From contig CAJMSX010000003.1 of the NCBI GenBank assembly GCA_905216195.1, positions 52,649 through 116,648 on the forward strand: a stretch of 64,000 nucleotides of DNA. Direction: 5' to 3'. The notes under the pieces are model-generated. The model saw only the letters and a list, made by a program, of their open reading frames with translations. It was not told where the DNA came from and ran no database searches. This document shows positions 25,021-34,412 of the stretch, piece after piece (the first letter of the stretch is position 1; every line of letters begins with the position of its first letter). The translations under genes were made by a program, and so were the position numbers. Origin of the DNA: an uncultured bacterium. Its GTDB lineage: Bacteria; Bacteroidota; Bacteroidia; Bacteroidales; Marinifilaceae.

Positions 25021-25220
25021 ATGGCACGGTTGAAAAACATTCTGCTGATCGGCCGGATTTTTTTAGGCATGGCTTTTGGGATTTACGGCTACCTGCATTT
25101 TACTTATACGGCCCGGGGTCCTGGCTATCTACGGCTGCTGTTTTCGGGCTTATCGGCGGAGCGCTTCTCGTGTCGGCCAAGGGGAAAGGGATGAGGAAAT
25201 ATAAGCGGAAAAATGTATGA
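25021..25220 (+). pseudogene. Frameshifted small membrane protein gene
   Basis: From the ATG at 25021 (AGGAG just before it) the frame reads a basic start and a membrane segment (LLIGRIFLGMAFGIYGYLHF). From about 25108 the hydrophobic, protein-like sequence (WLSTAAVFGLIGGALLVSAK and then a basic tail) continues in a different frame. That second frame ends with a TGA at 25218 overlapping the ATG of the next gene (ATGA), the usual mark of translational coupling. The whole is 200 bases, two more than a multiple of three. One lost base or two gained bases near 25108 would explain it. The first half resembles a DoxX-like membrane segment only loosely. It could also be a sequencing error. Confidence 0.55.
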
Positions 25221-28045
25221 ATCAAATACTTTTAAGGGATTTGCGGAAAGTATTCGAACCGAGCCGGGTGTTCAGTTCCGACCTTTATCGGGAGATATAC
25301 GGAAGGGACGGTTCTTATTTCGATATAACCCCGGAGGTGATTGTTCGTCCGGAAAATGCAGAAGAGGTTCAGCAACTTCTGGCGATTGCCGCCAGGCATC
25401 GTACAGGAGTGACTTTTCGCGCCGGCGGTACGTCTTTGTCCGGACAAAGCGTAAACGACGGTATTATTTGCGAATTACGTACCGGATGGAAGAACTGTCA
25501 GATTCGGGAGGACGGCCGCAAAATCTGGTTTGAGCCGGGATTAACCGCTTTGCAGGTCAATACCTTGCTTCAAAAACATGGGGTAAAGATCGGTCCGGAC
25601 CCCGCCTCTGCCCGTGCGGCTATGATGGGGGGAATTTTGTCCAACAACAGCAGCGGTATGCAAACGGGAGTCCGTTATAATTCCTATCATACGCTCGGCA
25701 GTATCGAATTTATTCTGGCGAACGGTCACCGGTACCGGAGCGATTCGGTGAATGACCGCAAAAAGTTTGAAGAGACCGAACGCGAATTATGTCGGGGACT
25801 GACGGAAATACGTCGGGAAATCCTGAATCAGGAGGAAGTCCGGGAACGGATTATCCGCAAATACAAAATCAAAAATGTAACGGGATACAGTGTAAATGCT
25901 TTTCTCGATTTTGAGCATCCTATGGATATTTTCGCTCACTTATTGATTGGCGCCGAGGGAACCCTGGGGTTTATCGTTTCAGCGGAACTTTGCACGATTC
26001 CCTTGTATCCGGTCTATAGTTCCGTTATGCTCTATTTCGGCAATGTAACTTCCGCAGCGGCTGCGGCTCCTCATTTGGCGGAGAGCGGTGCTTTGTCTGT
26101 CGAAATGATGGATTATGCTTCACTCGCCAGTTTTTACGGCAATACCGGCTTACTTTCGGGAGCTACTGCTTTGCTGGTAGATTACGGTGCGGATTCTGCA
26201 GCCCGGATGCAGGATACGGTTGCCCGCCTTACTCCCCGGTTGAAAAGGTTGAAAGGAATCTGGAAAACAGAGGATTTTACGCATACGGTGGCGGAGCGGA
26301 AAAAGCTGTGGGAAATCCGCGACGGTATCTTCCCCTGTGTAGCCGGAGCCCGGACACCAGGAGATACGGTTATTCTGGAAGATGTGGTGGCTCCTGTAGA
26401 GAAGCTGGATGTCCTGGTCGAAGGGTTACAAAGGTTGTTTAAAAAATACGCTTACGCAGGTGCGATTTTCGGGCATGCCCGGGACGGTAATGTACATCCT
26501 TTGGTAACCTCCGGTATGAAGAGTGAAACCGAACGGACCAATTTTGCCCGGTTTATGGAGGATATGGTCACGCTGGTACTTTCCTTGGACGGTTCTCTGA
26601 AGGGGGAGCACGGTACCGGCAGGGCAGTAGCTCCTTTTGTGGAAAGAGAATGGGGAAGCGAAATATTCGGTATCATGCAACGCCTGAAAAAATTGGCAGA
26701 CCCTCTCGGTTTGCTCAATCGGGGCGTGATATTGAATCCGGACCCTCAGGCTCATCTGCGCTCGATCAAAGAAATGAATCTTTTCGGAACAGAATTAGGT
26801 TACAGCCGGGCGGATACCTGTATCGAATGCGGTTTTTGCGAACATGTCTGCCCTTCCCGCTATGTGACTCTCACTTCCCGGCAGCGTCTTCAAGCCCGGA
26901 GAATTATGAAACGGACGGGCGATAAAGAACTTGAAAAGCAATACAAATACATCGGGGAAGAAACGTGTGCAGCAGACGGGATGTGTCAGTTGCCTTGTCC
27001 GATGAAGATCAGTACGGCTGTCATAACCGATGCGCTCAGAACCCGGCATCTATCCGGCAAACAGCTAAAATTACTGCATTACGGAGCCAAGCATTTCGGG
27101 GCTTTGGAGTCGGATCTACGGGGCGTTTTAAAATGGACAGTAGGTTCAGAAAAAGTATTTTCGCCCTATCCCCTGATCTGGGCGACCGGTGTCTTGCATA
27201 AGATGTCCCGGCAAATGCCGCATTGGTCTCCTCATTTTCCCAGACCGCATCGATTGGAATTCCGGGAAGAAAAAGATCCCCAATACATTTATTTCCCCTC
27301 CTGTGTGACCCGTATTTTCGGAAGTTCTACTTTGGGGAAAGACGATGTGATGACGGTTGTTTTGCGAATTGCGGACAAAACCGGCATAAAGCTCCGCTTG
27401 CCGGAAGAAGCCTGCGGCTTATGTTGTTCTCAGATTTGGGAACATAAGGGAGATCCTGAGGGCCGGAAGCAGATGGCAAACCGGACCATCGACCGTTTTT
27501 ATGCTTGGTCGGAAGGAGGACGGATACCGGTGTTTTGTGATACGACCTCCTGCACCCATACCTTGATTCATGAGACTGACGGAGAAATACTGACGCCTGA
27601 GAACCGGAAGAAATTCCAGCGCTTGCGAATTATGGATATCACCCAGTGGCTGGATGAATGTGTTTTACCCCGTATGAAAGATATTATTCCCAAAAAACGG
27701 ATATTGCTTCATCCGACCTGTGCGTGTCAGTTGATGGGGTTGACGGCGGTGATGCAACGGATTGCCGCCAAATGCGCCCGGGAAGTCGTTTTACCCGACG
27801 ACTGGAGTTGTTGCGGGGCTTCAGGTGACCGGGGATTTATCTTTCCCGAACTTTCGGAATCCGCTACCCGGGACGAAAAGCGGGAAATCGGAGCCGGGGA
27901 TTTCGATGGGTGCTATTCTTTGGCGCGAACCTGTGAAATCGTGATGCAGGATCAGATCGGACAGGCTTACGAGTCTATCGTTTATCTGGTGGACGAAACC
28001 ATCGGAATGGGGTATAAACAACCGGGGATTTTCCGGGAAGACTGA
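25217..28045 (+). CDS. FAD/Fe-S oxidoreductase, D-lactate dehydrogenase-like fusion
   Basis: Encodes 942 residues. An FAD-binding PCMH-type domain spans about residues 35-260 (VTFRAGGTSLSGQSVNDG; GAEGTLGFIVSAEL). An FAD-oxidase C domain follows to about 510 (GHARDGNVHPL; LKGEHGTGRAVAPF). Two 4Fe-4S motifs come next, CIECGFCEHVCPSR and CAADGMCQLPCP, the second with the Asp usual in this family. Two cysteine-rich CCG domains close the protein (CGLCCSQIWE; WSCCGASGDRGF). The layout is that of GlcD plus GlpC joined, as in membrane-associated quinone-linked D-lactate or 2-hydroxyacid dehydrogenases. The substrate is inferred. It is coupled to the damaged small membrane gene before it. Confidence 0.9.
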   Translation: MNQILLRDLRKVFEPSRVFSSDLYREIYGRDGSYFDITPEVIVRPENAEEVQQLLAIAARHRTGVTFRAGGTSLSGQSVNDGIICELRTGWKNCQIREDGRKIWFEPGLTALQVNTLLQKHGVKIGPDPASARAAMMGGILSNNSSGMQTGVRYNSYHTLGSIEFILANGHRYRSDSVNDRKKFEETERELCRGLTEIRREILNQEEVRERIIRKYKIKNVTGYSVNAFLDFEHPMDIFAHLLIGAEGTLGFIVSAELCTIPLYPVYSSVMLYFGNVTSAAAAAPHLAESGALSVEMMDYASLASFYGNTGLLSGATALLVDYGADSAARMQDTVARLTPRLKRLKGIWKTEDFTHTVAERKKLWEIRDGIFPCVAGARTPGDTVILEDVVAPVEKLDVLVEGLQRLFKKYAYAGAIFGHARDGNVHPLVTSGMKSETERTNFARFMEDMVTLVLSLDGSLKGEHGTGRAVAPFVEREWGSEIFGIMQRLKKLADPLGLLNRGVILNPDPQAHLRSIKEMNLFGTELGYSRADTCIECGFCEHVCPSRYVTLTSRQRLQARRIMKRTGDKELEKQYKYIGEETCAADGMCQLPCPMKISTAVITDALRTRHLSGKQLKLLHYGAKHFGALESDLRGVLKWTVGSEKVFSPYPLIWATGVLHKMSRQMPHWSPHFPRPHRLEFREEKDPQYIYFPSCVTRIFGSSTLGKDDVMTVVLRIADKTGIKLRLPEEACGLCCSQIWEHKGDPEGRKQMANRTIDRFYAWSEGGRIPVFCDTTSCTHTLIHETDGEILTPENRKKFQRLRIMDITQWLDECVLPRMKDIIPKKRILLHPTCACQLMGLTAVMQRIAAKCAREVVLPDDWSCCGASGDRGFIFPELSESATRDEKREIGAGDFDGCYSLARTCEIVMQDQIGQAYESIVYLVDETIGMGYKQPGIFRED

Positions 28046-28158
28046 TAGAAAAAAGAGGAGGTATCCGAAAGAGTGTTTCCTGCCGAAAGGAAGATCCGGT
28101 TTGTGCCGAAACGGTTTGCTGGGGAGAATAAAAAAAGAGGATGCCCCGTTTGGTGAAG

Positions 28159-28195
28159 TGACCCCTAAAAGTTTTTTGTCTAACTTTTTGGGGGC
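28159..28195. repeat. Long hairpin resembling IS3-family terminal repeats; possible bidirectional terminator
   Basis: TGACCCCTAAAAGTT (28159-28173) and AACTTTTTGGGGGCA (28181-28195) are near-perfect inverted repeats flanking TTTTGTCT. The sequence resembles the ends of IS3/IS150-type elements. It sits between two convergent genes, so it could also simply terminate both. No transposase is present. Confidence 0.45.
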
Positions 28196-28235
28196 AGCTC
28201 ATTGGCCGGAACACCCTCTCCGCCGAGTCTAACTG

Positions 28236-29609
28236 TTATCTTTCGTTCTTTTCCATACCGGGATTCATCTCAGTAACCATGGGAGGAATCGGCAGGATGT
28301 ATTTCGGACTTTCCGGTTCGAGCGTATAAGTCTGCTCGCCTACCGTATGGATGACGGTTTTCCGGAAGCGGGGGTCTTTGTTCAATCGTTTCAGGTCAAT
28401 TAAACGATAGAGGCTGTTGAAGGCAAACTCCCTCCGGCGTTCTTCCAGCACTTTTCTCAGGGCGTCTTCGGGACTGGAGGCCTTTTCATCCGTATAATCT
28501 TTGATACGCTTCTTTCTCAATTGGTTCAGTTTGCTCATGGCGGAACTTACGTCGTTTTTCCGCGCGTAACATTCTGCGGCGATCAACAGCATTTCGGGAA
28601 CGGAAGAGCTGACATTCATTTCGATATAAGGGGCCCAGATGAGATCGTCTACCCAGTTCGAACCGATTTTGTGAGTGAAGAAAAGTTGTTTCCGCATATC
28701 GTTCTCCGTATAAATTTTCAGTAAATCTTCCGAAGCGAATACTTTTCCGGATAAACCGTAGGTGGCCGGAGTGTAACGGATATTGATATTTTCCGGATTC
28801 TCGTCAGCATCCGGATAATCGGTTCTGCCTACCGTTTTGTCGGGGTCTACAATCTTTAATACCGTCATATCCAATACCTCGTTGTTGAGTTTGAGGGCGT
28901 CTTCCGCTTTTTGTAAAGCCATGTCGTAATTTCCCATATACAGGTACATGCGGGCGGAAAGACCTAAAGCGAAGGCTTTGGAGCCCCGGTAAGGGAGTAA
29001 ATTATTTTCCGGGAGGTATGTTTCCGCTTCTATCAGGTCGGATTTGATCTGGTCGTAAATGCGTTGTACGCTCGCCCGGGTGATGGGCGCATTGGTAATG
29101 TTTTCGTTCAGTTGTAAGGGTACGCCCGGATCGCTGGCGGCCGTAGCCGGATCGTAATGTTTGGCATAACCGTTGACCAATCCCAGGTAATCGAAAGCCC
29201 GCATGACATAAGCGTCCGCTCTGACCCTATTTTTATAGTTTTGGTCTCCTTTCGATCCCATGATCTGATTGATAACCACGTTGCTGTAATAAATCCGGTT
29301 ATAACTTTGCAGCCAGAAAATATCCCATTCCGCGGGCCCGTAGACCTCGGACTGAAAAGTGTAAAGATTGCGGGTAGCATTTGGCATTTCCTCGAAGCCC
29401 GAATACCCTTCCTCGGGAAGGTAGGCATCGTCCGTCATATAATTCATATAGCATTCGACAGCTTTGGTCATTTGCTGGTAGTTCAGTAATTGTTCATATT
29501 CTTCCGCTTTTTCCGGAATAGAGACTCCCTTGGGTTTTACATCCAGGAAATCATCACATCCCTGGCTTAATAAAGCAAATAGGATGAGTAAAAATAGGGC
29601 GTGTTTCAT
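28236..29609 (-). CDS. SusD/RagB-family nutrient-binding lipoprotein
   Basis: Encodes 457 residues. It has a lipoprotein signal with lipobox Cys in LLSQGCDDFLDV. It then follows the SusD pattern: VKPKGVSIPEKAEEYEQLLN, TPR-like helices (SKAFALGLSARMYLYMGNYD) and the C-terminal ERRREFAFNSLYRLIDLKRL and YILPIPPMV. It is surface-exposed and forms the lid of the SusC barrel encoded 41 bases upstream. It is somewhat short for the family, which fits peptide- or small-ligand-type SusD proteins of sigma/FecR loci. The ligand is unknown. Confidence 0.93.
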   Translation of the reverse strand: MKHALFLLILFALLSQGCDDFLDVKPKGVSIPEKAEEYEQLLNYQQMTKAVECYMNYMTDDAYLPEEGYSGFEEMPNATRNLYTFQSEVYGPAEWDIFWLQSYNRIYYSNVVINQIMGSKGDQNYKNRVRADAYVMRAFDYLGLVNGYAKHYDPATAASDPGVPLQLNENITNAPITRASVQRIYDQIKSDLIEAETYLPENNLLPYRGSKAFALGLSARMYLYMGNYDMALQKAEDALKLNNEVLDMTVLKIVDPDKTVGRTDYPDADENPENINIRYTPATYGLSGKVFASEDLLKIYTENDMRKQLFFTHKIGSNWVDDLIWAPYIEMNVSSSVPEMLLIAAECYARKNDVSSAMSKLNQLRKKRIKDYTDEKASSPEDALRKVLEERRREFAFNSLYRLIDLKRLNKDPRFRKTVIHTVGEQTYTLEPESPKYILPIPPMVTEMNPGMEKNER

Positions 29610-29650
29610 ATGTAATTATTTATTAATGATTCTCGTATATTTTTCAGGGG

Positions 29651-32600
29651 TTAAAAACCGACGGTCAAGCCCAGCATATAGGTCGGAGCTTCCGGTAAAG
29701 TTCTGGCCCCTCTACCGTAGGTGCTCGTCGTATAGGCTTCCGGGTCAATGCCTTTGTTATTGGCCGCCCACCACCAAATGTTGCGGGCCTGAGCGCGGAG
29801 GGTTATACTCTGAACAGCCATTTTCTTTAAAATGGATTTGGGTAATTCATACGTCAGAGTAATATCCCTCAATTTGATATAATCCGCTTTCAGAATGTGT
29901 TTGTCGGCTGCATACCATAGTTGCTGCTTTTCCTTGGTAGCCAGTCTGTTGGCTCTCGGAGCCATGCCCGCTATTTTTTCGTCACCCGGATTCTTCCAGT
30001 ATTTCAAAGAGCCTCGGTAGAGATTGGCCCCGACGGTGGCACCCAGATAAGTAGCAACCGCATCCCGCATCACATGACCTCCGTTATAAATGAACATAAA
30101 CGATAAGCCGAATCCTTTATAAGTTAGAATATTGGTCATGGAAGCCGAATAAGGGGGGCGGGTAGTACCGGAATACACCAAGGCTTCTTTGTCATTGATA
30201 GCGGATACTTTTTCTCCGTTTGCGTCATATACCAGGGGATCTCCGTTTTCAGGATTCAGTCCCGCCCAGCGGTAACTGTATAAACCGTACATGGGATGGT
30301 TTTTGGAATTTACCAGTTCGGAAACGTAATTCCAGGCCGTTTGGGTCTTATTGGTTAACTCGATAATTTTGTTTTTGTTATAACTGAAATTAAGATTCGT
30401 GCGCCATTGAAAATCCGGGGCCTGGATGTTGAGGCTGTTCAGGCTCAGTTCCAAACCGGTATTTCTGAGGCTTCCGTAATTCAGTTTGATGGTGGTCCAA
30501 CCGGTCGTAATGTCTACTTTCAGATCGCCCAATAAGTCGGTACTTTTCCGGTTATAATAATCGAAAGAGCCGTTCAGCCGTCCGTTCAGGAAACTGAAAT
30601 CGACGCCGACATTGGTAACGGCTGTCTTTTCCCAGCGTAAAGCAGGATTGGGCGGAGTTTTAACCGAAGAAGAAAAACCCTGTTTCCAATCGCTGTATCC
30701 CATATCCTGTATGGTCATGTAAGGGCTGGTTTGTTTGGAGACATTTCCGTTGATACCATAGGTAAGGCGAAGGGCAAGACGGTTCAGCCAATGGATGTCG
30801 TTCATGAAATCTTCCTGAGAAATAAACCAACTGCCGCCTACGGACCAGAGAGGTTTCCACATGTATTTCGGATCCTGACCGAAAAGATTGGATTGGTCTA
30901 TACGAATACTTCCCGTGATGGCATACCGTTCGTTGTAGGTATAAGAAGCATTGCCGTAAAAGGCGACAAACCGGTCTTCCGTTTCCGAAAACTTATTGTA
31001 GTTTTTATCTTGCCAGCTATACCGTCCGCTTAAAGATTCCGTTCCGTTAATACCTATTCCCAGTTGTTTAATGTCCACGGGTTTATATCCCAGAGTATTT
31101 TCGTCGAATCCCATGCGGTAGGCGTTGGACCAGGTGGATTTGATCGCTCTTCTTTCCGCACCGAGTAAGGCCGAAACATGGTGTTTTTCTTTGAACGTCC
31201 GGTTCAGGTTCAATTGTGCTCTTAACGTATAGGAACGCATATCCCCTCTGCGTTCGGAAATCTGCGTTCCCTGAGGCACATTATAAGTAATGGCTCCGTT
31301 GGCCGGATTTACCTGAGCGGCATCGTTTACCATGCCCCGGACGTAAGAGGAATTTTCTTTATATGTTTGAATATTCCGGTAGTCCTGATTCTCAGTCTGA
31401 TAAAGCAAATGAGCGTCCAGTCCTTTCATCAGATTGATCTTGAAGCCGAGTTGTATTTTATAGTAAGAGGATTTATTGGTCAGCTTTTGCCGGTCCAGTT
31501 CGTCCAGCGGACGGTAGGTTTCGTCTTCCAGTCCCAGTGAGATTAAACGCTGGATTTCATATTCCGATTTTCCGTTTCTCCAAATTGCTGAAGAACCGTC
31601 CTCATTTTTCAACATCATGTAGGAAGGTTGAGAGGTAAGGAGTTTCATACCCGTTAAGCCGTTACTTCCGTGTTTCTGGGTGAAACTTCCGGAGATTCCT
31701 AAATCGGCGGTCAGCCAAGGGAAAAATTTAATGCTGTTTTTTAAATTGAATCCCAGCCGGTCGGAATCCTGTTTTTTCTCATAGGGCTTACTTCCCAGGT
31801 AATTCACGGAAGCCATGTTTTTAAACTTCTCCGTTCCTCCCGATAAAGCGATATTATGCTGGTGGGTAAAGGCTACGCGCAACAGTTCGTCTTTGATTTG
31901 GGAACGGTTGCTCCGGTGCCGGTAAACGTCCAGTTTTCGTTGGAGTTCTTCTTCGGAAATGATTCCTTCTTCCTGCTGATAAAACAGTTCGGTTACTTCA
32001 TCGATAGAAGTCCGCTTGTTCAATTGGTTGTATTTCGCATGATAATCGTTGAATAAATTCCGTTTGAGATCGATCAGTTGGCTACTGTTCATCAACTTCA
32101 GATAGTCCATATCCGGAAGCGGCTGGAAAGAAACGGAACCATTGTAAGTTACCCGGGTTTTCCCTTCCCGTCCGGATTTGGTCGTAATGACGATTACGCC
32201 GTTGGCGGCTCTGGCTCCGTAGATGGAAGCAGCGGTGGCGTCTTTCAGGACAGTCACGTTTTGTACGTCGGAAGGATTGATAGCAGCCAGTTCACCTTCG
32301 TAAGGAACTCCGTCTACTACATACAGGGGAGTTTTTGTGCCGTATACTGTGGAAATACCCCGGATGGAAACGCTTCCGTTGTATTGCACGAGTCCGGAAA
32401 CCTGGCCTTCGAGCCGACTCAGTATGCTGGTTTCCAGTTTGTTTTCTATATCTTTCGGACTGACCACCGCAAACGAACCGGTAGCTCTTTCTTTGGAAAT
32501 CGTCTGATAGCCGGTGACGATAACCTCTCCCAAATCTTCGGTCGAAGGTTCCATTACAATTTCCAGCTGGTCTTTTTCGCCTACTCTGACTTCTTTATCT

Positions 32601-33145
32601 TTCATACCGATGTAAGTAAGCACTAAAGTAAGACCCGGTTTATCCTCGGTGGTCAGTTCGAATGTTCCGTCCATATCGGTGGCGACTCCCGTAAGCGTTC
32701 CTTTCACCAGTATGGAGACTCCGATCAGAGTTTCTCCCTGCGGATCTTTCACCACACCCTTTAGGGTTCTCTTTTTAGTCTGGGGAAGCGAAGACGCGGA
32801 TGTCTGACTTTTTCGGATCACGATGACATCATGAGTGATTTCATAACTCAGTCCGGTATCCTTCAACACATCCTGCAGGACTTTTTCCAGGGATGTATTT
32901 TTGTAATCCAGATTCAATCCGGTGATTCCGCTTACATCGTCAACGCTGAAGAAGAATACGATATCCGTTTTCTTTTCCAGTTCCCAGAATACTTGGGTCA
33001 GAGAGGCGTTGTTCAGAGTCAGGTCCACTTTGACATTCTGCGCATGGATCACTGCTGATGCCTGTAAAGCATTCGTAGCCAACAGGAGAATACAAAATTT
33101 CATCACCGTCAGCACATTTAGCACATTTTTTCCAATTTTTTTCAT
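29651..33145 (-). CDS. SusC/RagA TonB-linked outer-membrane receptor with STN domain
   Basis: Encodes 1,164 residues. The signal peptide ends near VIHAQ. An STN domain spans about residues 40-110 (FWELEKKTDIVFFFSVDDVS; VLKDTGLSYEITHDVIVIRK), followed by a carboxypeptidase-regulatory-like domain (LKGVVKDPQGETLIGVSILV). The plug has the SusC hallmark AINPSDVQNVTVLKDATAAS then IYGARAANGVIVITTK. The remainder is a long barrel ending in APTYMLGLTVGF with the terminal Phe. The STN domain means it should signal to the FecR anti-sigma encoded upstream when loaded, inducing its own transcription. It is the import channel with the SusD lid. Confidence 0.95.
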   Translation of the reverse strand: MKKIGKNVLNVLTVMKFCILLLATNALQASAVIHAQNVKVDLTLNNASLTQVFWELEKKTDIVFFFSVDDVSGITGLNLDYKNTSLEKVLQDVLKDTGLSYEITHDVIVIRKSQTSASSLPQTKKRTLKGVVKDPQGETLIGVSILVKGTLTGVATDMDGTFELTTEDKPGLTLVLTYIGMKDKEVRVGEKDQLEIVMEPSTEDLGEVIVTGYQTISKERATGSFAVVSPKDIENKLETSILSRLEGQVSGLVQYNGSVSIRGISTVYGTKTPLYVVDGVPYEGELAAINPSDVQNVTVLKDATAASIYGARAANGVIVITTKSGREGKTRVTYNGSVSFQPLPDMDYLKLMNSSQLIDLKRNLFNDYHAKYNQLNKRTSIDEVTELFYQQEEGIISEEELQRKLDVYRHRSNRSQIKDELLRVAFTHQHNIALSGGTEKFKNMASVNYLGSKPYEKKQDSDRLGFNLKNSIKFFPWLTADLGISGSFTQKHGSNGLTGMKLLTSQPSYMMLKNEDGSSAIWRNGKSEYEIQRLISLGLEDETYRPLDELDRQKLTNKSSYYKIQLGFKINLMKGLDAHLLYQTENQDYRNIQTYKENSSYVRGMVNDAAQVNPANGAITYNVPQGTQISERRGDMRSYTLRAQLNLNRTFKEKHHVSALLGAERRAIKSTWSNAYRMGFDENTLGYKPVDIKQLGIGINGTESLSGRYSWQDKNYNKFSETEDRFVAFYGNASYTYNERYAITGSIRIDQSNLFGQDPKYMWKPLWSVGGSWFISQEDFMNDIHWLNRLALRLTYGINGNVSKQTSPYMTIQDMGYSDWKQGFSSSVKTPPNPALRWEKTAVTNVGVDFSFLNGRLNGSFDYYNRKSTDLLGDLKVDITTGWTTIKLNYGSLRNTGLELSLNSLNIQAPDFQWRTNLNFSYNKNKIIELTNKTQTAWNYVSELVNSKNHPMYGLYSYRWAGLNPENGDPLVYDANGEKVSAINDKEALVYSGTTRPPYSASMTNILTYKGFGLSFMFIYNGGHVMRDAVATYLGATVGANLYRGSLKYWKNPGDEKIAGMAPRANRLATKEKQQLWYAADKHILKADYIKLRDITLTYELPKSILKKMAVQSITLRAQARNIWWWAANNKGIDPEAYTTSTYGRGARTLPEAPTYMLGLTVGF

Positions 33146-33176
33146 AAATTTGTTAGTTAATTAATATGTGATACTG

Positions 33177-33231
33177 AGCGGTTCACACCACGTGAACGCT
33201 GTTAAACAGGTGGCGCACCCCCGCCATCTGT
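33177..33231 (-). other. Two consecutive hairpins in the fecR-susC gap
   Basis: AGCGGTTCAC (33177-33186) pairs with GTGAACGCT (33192-33200). ACAGGTGGCG (33206-33215) pairs with CGCCATCTGT (33222-33231), which abuts the FecR stop codon. Neither has a T run. They may set different mRNA levels for fecR and susC. Confidence 0.45.
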
Positions 33232-34404
33232 TTATTTTTTACTGAATATAATCTGTTTGTCTTTTATCCGAACCTTTATTTTCTGCGTCGTCCGGAGCAC
33301 GTCTAAAATAGGATCTATGGATTCCGTACGTTTCAGTTTCCCCACAAAAGTTATATCTTTCAATTCCTCGGCTTCGTAAACGACCTCGAAATCGTACCAT
33401 CTTCCGAGCACTACCATAATGTCCTCCAGCCGGTCGCCTTTAAAAATAAACCACCCTTTCTGCCAACCTACATAGGGACTGACATCTACATCCTTTACCG
33501 TAAGCTGATGCGATTCTACGTTTAATTCCGCTTGCTGGGAAGGCTGGAGCTGGTAGAACGAGTTCCCGGACCGAACCTTCACTTCTCCTTTTACCAAGGT
33601 AGCCTGGGCGGTTTTTTCATTCCGGTAGGCTTTCAGGTTGAATTCCGTTCCGGTTACCAGAATGTCCATGCCGGCCGTTTTTACGATAAACGGGCATTCG
33701 GAGTTAGAAGCTACTTTAAAATAAGCTTCTCCTTCCAGCCATACTTCCCGTTTTTCGGCAGTAAATTTCGTCGGAAATTCCAGTTGGCTTTCCGCATTGA
33801 TAAATACTTGCGTGCCGTCCGCCAATACCAGCTGATATTCTCCTCCTCGAGGCGTGATAATTTTGTTTCGGCCCAGGGGTTCCCCTGTTTTTTCTTTCCG
33901 GGAAGTATCTTTTACTTCTATTTTCTGGTGGTTGATCTCCAGACCCTGAATTTTCATTTTTTGGTTTTTATCGTCGGTCAGATCGATGTTCCGCCCGTCG
34001 GATAAAACCAATACCGCTTTGGAGGTTCCGGGCTGAATGGGGGTGTTTGCTACGGTTTCAGTAGCGGTTCCCGGTACAGGAACAGCCGGACGCAACAAGA
34101 AGAGTCCCGCGATCACGGCGGCTGCAGCCGCCGTGGCGTACATCCAGTAAGCCAGGATAGATTTACGGGATTTTGTTTTTGCTTCGAAACGTTTCCAGTA
34201 ACGTTTGGTGTCGATTGCGGCCCGTGCCGCTTCGTGCCTCCGGTAATTATCCTCCTGTACGAGCCGTTGATAGAGCTGCTCGTTAGCGGCAGATGCTTCC
34301 CTCCAGGCCTTTAATAAAGCCTTGTCTTCCTCTCGTTCGATTCCTCCGAGAATCTCCTGGGCAATCAGCCGGATTATTTGCTGGTAGTTGTCGGCGGTAT
34401 TCAT
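33232..34404 (-). CDS. FecR-family anti-sigma factor
   Basis: Encodes 390 residues. A cytoplasmic N-terminal sigma-binding part (about 1-82) is followed by one membrane segment (about 84-104, YATAAAAAVIAGLFLL). The FecR domain lies at about 190-290 (TPRGGEYQLVLADGTQVFIN; VWLEGEAYFKVASN; VLVTGTEFNLKAY-like). A DUF4974-type C-terminal domain follows (KDITFVGKLKRTESIDPILD). It holds the ECF sigma factor inactive until the SusC STN domain contacts its periplasmic part. It lies 8 bases after the thioredoxin gene, so they share an mRNA. Confidence 0.94.
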   Translation of the reverse strand: MNTADNYQQIIRLIAQEILGGIEREEDKALLKAWREASAANEQLYQRLVQEDNYRRHEAARAAIDTKRYWKRFEAKTKSRKSILAYWMYATAAAAAVIAGLFLLRPAVPVPGTATETVANTPIQPGTSKAVLVLSDGRNIDLTDDKNQKMKIQGLEINHQKIEVKDTSRKEKTGEPLGRNKIITPRGGEYQLVLADGTQVFINAESQLEFPTKFTAEKREVWLEGEAYFKVASNSECPFIVKTAGMDILVTGTEFNLKAYRNEKTAQATLVKGEVKVRSGNSFYQLQPSQQAELNVESHQLTVKDVDVSPYVGWQKGWFIFKGDRLEDIMVVLGRWYDFEVVYEAEELKDITFVGKLKRTESIDPILDVLRTTQKIKVRIKDKQIIFSKK

Positions 34405-34412
34405 GAGCAGTA

